DNA from: an uncultured Ruminococcus sp.
GTDB lineage: Bacteria > Bacillota > Clostridia > Oscillospirales > Ruminococcaceae
DNA length: 15,002 nt
Assembly (NCBI GenBank): GCA_900538575.1
Contig: UPZA01000026.1
Span: 1 to 15,002 of the forward strand
Direction: 5' to 3'
The position numbers and the translations under genes are program-made. Positions 11,992-15,002 of this stretch are shown here, one piece after another; within the stretch, counting starts at the first letter, position 1; every line of letters begins with the position of its first letter. A model generated the notes under the pieces. It was given only the letters and a program-made list of their open reading frames with translations. It had not been told where the DNA came from and ran no database searches.

Positions 11992-12536
11992 ACGGAACGC
12001 CGGGCATTGATTTCAATTTGAAAAAGGTGCTGGATGTTTCGCAGACAAACGGCAGAAAACCCGCAGCGCCTACCGTCAATCGTGATCCGCAGAAGCTGGT
12101 TGCGGTTATGCTCGATACAGCACCCATTGAAGTTGAGTGTGTTGATGAGCTTCCCTATCCGAATATGGGAGCGTTCTATAAGAACGAAAGTCAGACACTC
12201 TATGTCAAAAGAGACATTGGAGACAGCGTTGCCCTGTGCCAATGCGTGGCGCAGGAACTTGGACACGCTGAGCTTTCGATGAACAGCGAGGCGTACAGCC
12301 GCAGGGATATGGGCTTTCAGGCGATGTGTATCGGCTATATGTTCTGCAAGAAATACGGTGTGGATACAAAGAATTTTGCAATCAGCCGTATTCCCGATGA
12401 ACTGAAAAACAAAGAGCCGAAGGAAATCAAGGCGGAGCTTGGCAAAGGGCAAAAGGCGTTCAAAGAGATTGTATCCCGTGTATCCGATGAGCTTTACCGC
12501 CAGCGTTCCGAACGCTCAAAGGAACAGGAGAGATAA
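11992..12536 (+). pseudogene. ArdC/LtrC-like protein, 5' end lost at the junction
   Basis: About 180 C-terminal codons of a conjugative-element protein related to ArdC antirestriction / LtrC proteins, which have an N-terminal ssDNA-binding domain and a C-terminal metallopeptidase-like domain. Seen here: the joining segment KKVLDVSQTNG, the helix CQCVAQELGHAELS, and a helical tail. The frame is open back across the junction (GTPGIDFNL before the TTG at 12018), showing that the start is not native; the N-terminal half is absent. The first zinc-ligand position of the HExxH-type motif is Gln (QELGH); I cannot say whether that is usual in this subfamily. A short product from TTG 12018 (172 residues) is conceivable but has no ribosome binding site. 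Confidence 0.78.
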
Positions 12537-12552
12537 GCGGAGGTATTCAAAA

Positions 12553-12753
12553 ATGAAGGAGGAACTCTACCATATTGCTTTGGATGATTACGAACACGGC
12601 GTTGTTATCCGTTCCCTGAACGATAAAAAGACCGACCTTAAAAAAGAAGGAAAGCCCACCGACGCCGTTGATGATCTGATTATCAAATTCGGACACGCCC
12701 CAAAACGGAAATTCAAAGTGATTGAAAAGGACTGCCGTAGTGAATCGAGATAA
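12553..12753 (+). CDS. Small conserved conjugative-element protein
   Basis: A 66-residue charged protein (MKEELYHIALDDYEHGVVIR) that, as far as I recall, accompanies coupling-protein genes in clostridial conjugative elements. Function unknown. GGAGG nine bases before the ATG sets the start; a longer overlapping frame from 12439 is out of frame with the ArdC-like gene and not credible. Its last 14 bases overlap the start of the coupling-protein gene, implying coupled translation and a role linked to transfer. Confidence 0.75.
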   Translation: MKEELYHIALDDYEHGVVIRSLNDKKTDLKKEGKPTDAVDDLIIKFGHAPKRKFKVIEKDCRSESR

Positions 12754-14530
12754 CGACAGGCAATCGGCAATTATCCTTTCCGTTATAGGTATCTTCCCTG
12801 TTGTATGGCTTGGGCTTCTCATAGCGCCGTCTGTAAAGGGCGGATTGCCGGAGATACTGCCGAGCCTGATGAGCGTATTTAACAATCCATTCCATATTGA
12901 ATTTTGCGAGGACAGCTTAAAAACTGTCCTCGTTTTGCTTTTCCTCTACGGAATGGGAATCGGCGTTTATTTTTCAACACGGAAGAACTACCGCAGGCGG
13001 GAGGAACACGGCAGCGCAAAATGGGGCAACGCAAAAACCGTGAATAAGAAATACCGGCAGAACCCGCCGAGTGCAAACAAGCTGATGACGCAGAATGTGC
13101 GAATTGGATTGAACGCCAAAAAGCACAGGCGAAATCTGAATACCCTTGTGTGCGGCGGTTCCGGTGCGGGAAAGACCCGCTTCTACTGTAAACCGAATTT
13201 AATGCAAGCCAATTCTTCTTTTGTAATCCTTGATCCAAAGGGAGAAATCGTGCGGGATGTCGGAAAGCTGCTGGAACAGAAAGGATATGAAATTCGGGTG
13301 CTGGACTTAATCTCTATGGAAAAAAGCCATTGCTATAACCCATTTGTCTATCTGAGAAGCGATAACGACATTCAGAGGCTTGTTACCAATTTATTCAAAA
13401 GCACCACGCCAAAGGGTTCGCAGTCAAACGATCCCTTTTGGGATACCGCAGCTTCTATGCTGCTGTTGGCGCTTGTATTTTATCTACACTACGAAGCGCC
13501 GGAGGAGGAACAGAATTTTGCGATGGTAATGGAAATGCTTCGAGCCGCAGCGATTGAGGACGAGGAAGACAATCGACCTTCGCCTCTCGATAATCTGTTT
13601 GCGGATTTGGAGCTTGATAATCCGGAGCATATCGCATTGAAGTATTACCGTTCCTATCATTCCGGATCTGCAAAAACTTTGAAATCCATTCAGATTACCC
13701 TTGCTGCACGACTTGAAAAGTTCAACCTTGAAAGCCTTGCGGCGCTTACTTCCGCAGATGAGCTTGACCTTGCAACACTTGGAGAGAAAAAGGTGGCGCT
13801 GTTTGCCTTGATTCCAGACAACGATTCCAGCTTTAATTTCTTGGTATCTATCCTTTACACGCAGCTTTTCCAGCAGCTATTTTACTCAGCCGACCATATA
13901 CACGGCGGCTGCCTGCCTGTTCCGGTGCATTTCCTGATGGACGAGTTTGCGAATGTGAACCTGCCCGATGACTTTGACAAGATACTGTCCGTAATGCGCT
14001 CTCGTGGCGTGTCGGTATCTATCATCTTGCAGAACTTGGCGCAGTTAAAGGCACTGTTTGAGAAGCAATGGGAGAGCATTGTGGGCAACTGCGATGAATT
14101 TCTCTATCTCGGCGGCAATGAGCAGTCCACGCACAAGTATGTGTCGGAACTGCTAGGCAAAGAAACCATAGATACCAATACCTTTGGTAAATCGTCAGGT
14201 CGAAGCGGCAACTACTCCACAAACTATCAGATTTCCGGGCGTGAGCTTTTAACGCCGGACGAGGTAAGAATGCTTGACAACCGTTATGCGATTCTGTTCA
14301 TTCGTGGGGAGCTTCCGGTAATGGATTTTAAGTACGATATTTTGAAACACCCGGATGTGGCGCTGACCGCAGACGGAAAAGCCGGCGTGTATAAGCACGG
14401 CGAGGTTACAAAAGATGTGGCGACGATTGAGACTTTATGGGTTGATCCTGACACAGTTCCCGATACGGAAACGGAGGAAACAACCTATGAGCTTTTGTCC
14501 GACGAGGACTTTGAAACTATAAAAAATTAA
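12740..14530 (+). CDS. traG: VirD4/TraG-type conjugative coupling protein
   Basis: A 596-residue ATPase at the inner membrane that hands the relaxosome to the type IV secretion channel. Two membrane segments lie at about 10-30 and 62-78. The ATPase has Walker A GGSGAGKT (about 139-146), the DPKGE motif shortly after, and Walker B LMDEFANV (about 399-406), followed by the conserved MRSRGVSVSIILQNLAQLK. I start it at GTG 12740, eight bases after AAAGGA; a TTG six codons earlier is less likely. Length and motifs are those of Tn1549/CTn-type TraG. It overlaps the upstream small gene by 14 bp, and the Maff2-family gene follows 15 bp later. No damage seen. Confidence 0.95.
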   Translation: MNRDNDRQSAIILSVIGIFPVVWLGLLIAPSVKGGLPEILPSLMSVFNNPFHIEFCEDSLKTVLVLLFLYGMGIGVYFSTRKNYRRREEHGSAKWGNAKTVNKKYRQNPPSANKLMTQNVRIGLNAKKHRRNLNTLVCGGSGAGKTRFYCKPNLMQANSSFVILDPKGEIVRDVGKLLEQKGYEIRVLDLISMEKSHCYNPFVYLRSDNDIQRLVTNLFKSTTPKGSQSNDPFWDTAASMLLLALVFYLHYEAPEEEQNFAMVMEMLRAAAIEDEEDNRPSPLDNLFADLELDNPEHIALKYYRSYHSGSAKTLKSIQITLAARLEKFNLESLAALTSADELDLATLGEKKVALFALIPDNDSSFNFLVSILYTQLFQQLFYSADHIHGGCLPVPVHFLMDEFANVNLPDDFDKILSVMRSRGVSVSIILQNLAQLKALFEKQWESIVGNCDEFLYLGGNEQSTHKYVSELLGKETIDTNTFGKSSGRSGNYSTNYQISGRELLTPDEVRMLDNRYAILFIRGELPVMDFKYDILKHPDVALTADGKAGVYKHGEVTKDVATIETLWVDPDTVPDTETEETTYELLSDEDFETIKN

Positions 14531-14545
14531 ATGGAGGAAACTGCA

Positions 14546-14905
14546 ATGAAGATTTTTAATCAGAACAAAAACAAGGAAACCGGGAAGCTGCCGATGAACG
14601 GCAAGGTTAAGAGAGGCTTCCGCTTTTACTGCGCTGTGATTGCGGCGTTTACCCTTTTGACGAGTATGTCGGTTACGGCTTTTGCAGCCACAGGCGATCC
14701 GATTACGGTAGTCAATAACCTTTCTGACTTTATCTTCGGACTGATTCGTGCAATCGGTCTAATCCTGCTCGGTTTTGGTATTGTGCAGATTGGTCTGTCC
14801 CTTAAATCCCACGACCCGTCCCAGAGAGCTAACGGCTTCTTGACCCTTGCAGGCGGCGTTGTCATTACTTTTGCAAAAGAAATCCTTACTCTCATCACAG
14901 GCTGA
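14546..14905 (+). CDS. Maff2-family membrane protein, VirB2/TrbC-like
   Basis: A 119-residue protein with a positively charged head, a signal-like segment (about 26-46, ending TAFA before ATGDP) and two membrane helices (about 62-85 and 97-118) around a short polar loop (KSHDPSQRANG). This is the plan of pilin-like VirB2/TrbC subunits and of the Maff2 family found directly after TraG in clostridial elements. The ATG at 14546 follows GGAGG by eight bases; the ATG at 14531 merely overlaps that site. A pilin-like role in the transfer channel is inferred from topology and position. Confidence 0.85.
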   Translation: MKIFNQNKNKETGKLPMNGKVKRGFRFYCAVIAAFTLLTSMSVTAFAATGDPITVVNNLSDFIFGLIRAIGLILLGFGIVQIGLSLKSHDPSQRANGFLTLAGGVVITFAKEILTLITG

Positions 14906-14926
14906 TGAGGAACTGACACAAGACAA

Positions 14927-14969
14927 GATAACGGGAGCAGATCCGCCTTGCGGATTTACTCCCGTTATC
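14927..14969 (+). promoter_or_regulatory. Long two-part hairpin between transfer genes
   Basis: GATAACGGGAG (14927-14937) pairs with CTCCCGTTATC (14959-14969), and inside it ATCCGC (14941-14946) pairs with GCGGAT (14950-14955). No T-run follows. Such hairpins after highly expressed pilin-like genes may reduce read-through or protect the upstream mRNA. Confidence 0.7.
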
Positions 14970-14992
14970 CAATTATCTAAGGAGGTGGTCGA

Positions 14993-15002
14993 ATGTCGGA
15001 TA
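14993..15002 (+). CDS. Start of the next transfer gene, partial
   Basis: AAGGAGG followed by ATG at 14993; only three codons (MSD) are inside the window. Position after the Maff2-like gene suggests a TrbL/VirB6-type or other channel protein, by analogy only. Confidence 0.5.

Larger units (their letters stand above)
11992..15002. mobile_element. Integrative conjugative element (Tn1549/CTn-like), partial
   Basis: The gene order is ArdC/LtrC-like, small conserved protein, VirD4/TraG coupling protein, Maff2-family protein, next transfer gene. This order is typical of clostridial conjugative elements of the Tn1549 type. By eye the DNA is richer in GC than the DNA to the left. The element begins abruptly inside a coding sequence, so its left part is interrupted, and it continues past the right edge. 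Confidence 0.8.

Noticed and set aside
11883..12452. 189-codon minus-strand frame across the junction
   Set aside because: It runs through the tRNA fragment and is antisense to the ArdC-like coding sequence, so it cannot be a native gene.
14626..14919. 97-codon minus-strand frame
   Set aside because: Antisense to the Maff2-family gene; no ribosome binding site and opposite to the transfer operon.

Overview
The window looks like DNA from a low-to-mid GC Firmicute, most likely a gut clostridium. Shine-Dalgarno sequences are strong AGGAGG types, promoters match the sigma-A consensus (TTGACA/TATAAT), and the protein families are those of clostridial phages and conjugative elements. I see no ordinary chromosomal housekeeping gene.

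Bases 1 to about 11,991 are one end of a prophage-like or integrative mobilizable element. From the left: a tightly packed leftward operon of small phage-type genes (1-2883), including a RusA-type Holliday junction resolvase and a DnaD-like replisome organizer. Then comes a gene-free region dense in GTGGGAC-type repeats that I read as a candidate origin (3057-3345), followed by a small XRE regulator with a divergent, operator-studded promoter region (3367-3880). A short rightward operon of microproteins follows (3907-4496), then a palindrome-rich gene-free region (4535-5067), a sigma-70-like factor (5068-5826), a small gene (6195-6410) and a large primase/helicase (6696-8963). The integration and immunity module closes the element: an excisionase-like HTH protein, a second small HTH protein, an XRE repressor with face-to-face promoters, and a tyrosine integrase (9002-11753).

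The integrase is followed by its terminator, arm-type direct repeats, and a 47-bp fragment holding only the 3' part of a tRNA-Pro gene (11945-11991). That fragment is what such an element carries in its attP. It abuts the interior of a different gene, an ArdC/LtrC-like protein that has lost its 5' end.

From 11,992 on, the DNA belongs to a second element, an integrative conjugative element of the Tn1549/CTn type: truncated ArdC-like gene, a small conserved gene, the VirD4/TraG coupling protein, a Maff2-family membrane protein, a long hairpin, and the start of the next transfer gene. The simplest reading is a nested insertion: an element that normally uses tRNA-Pro has entered a conjugative element at a secondary site. 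An assembly join is the main alternative.

Two replication genes show damage: an in-frame stop near the end of the primase/helicase, and an apparent one-base deletion in the first codons of the DnaD-like gene. Operators of the XRE regulator at 3519 recur about 2.6 kb away at 6431-6453, suggesting one regulon across the element. A complete candidate small RNA (promoter plus terminator) lies in the gap at 9307-9416.
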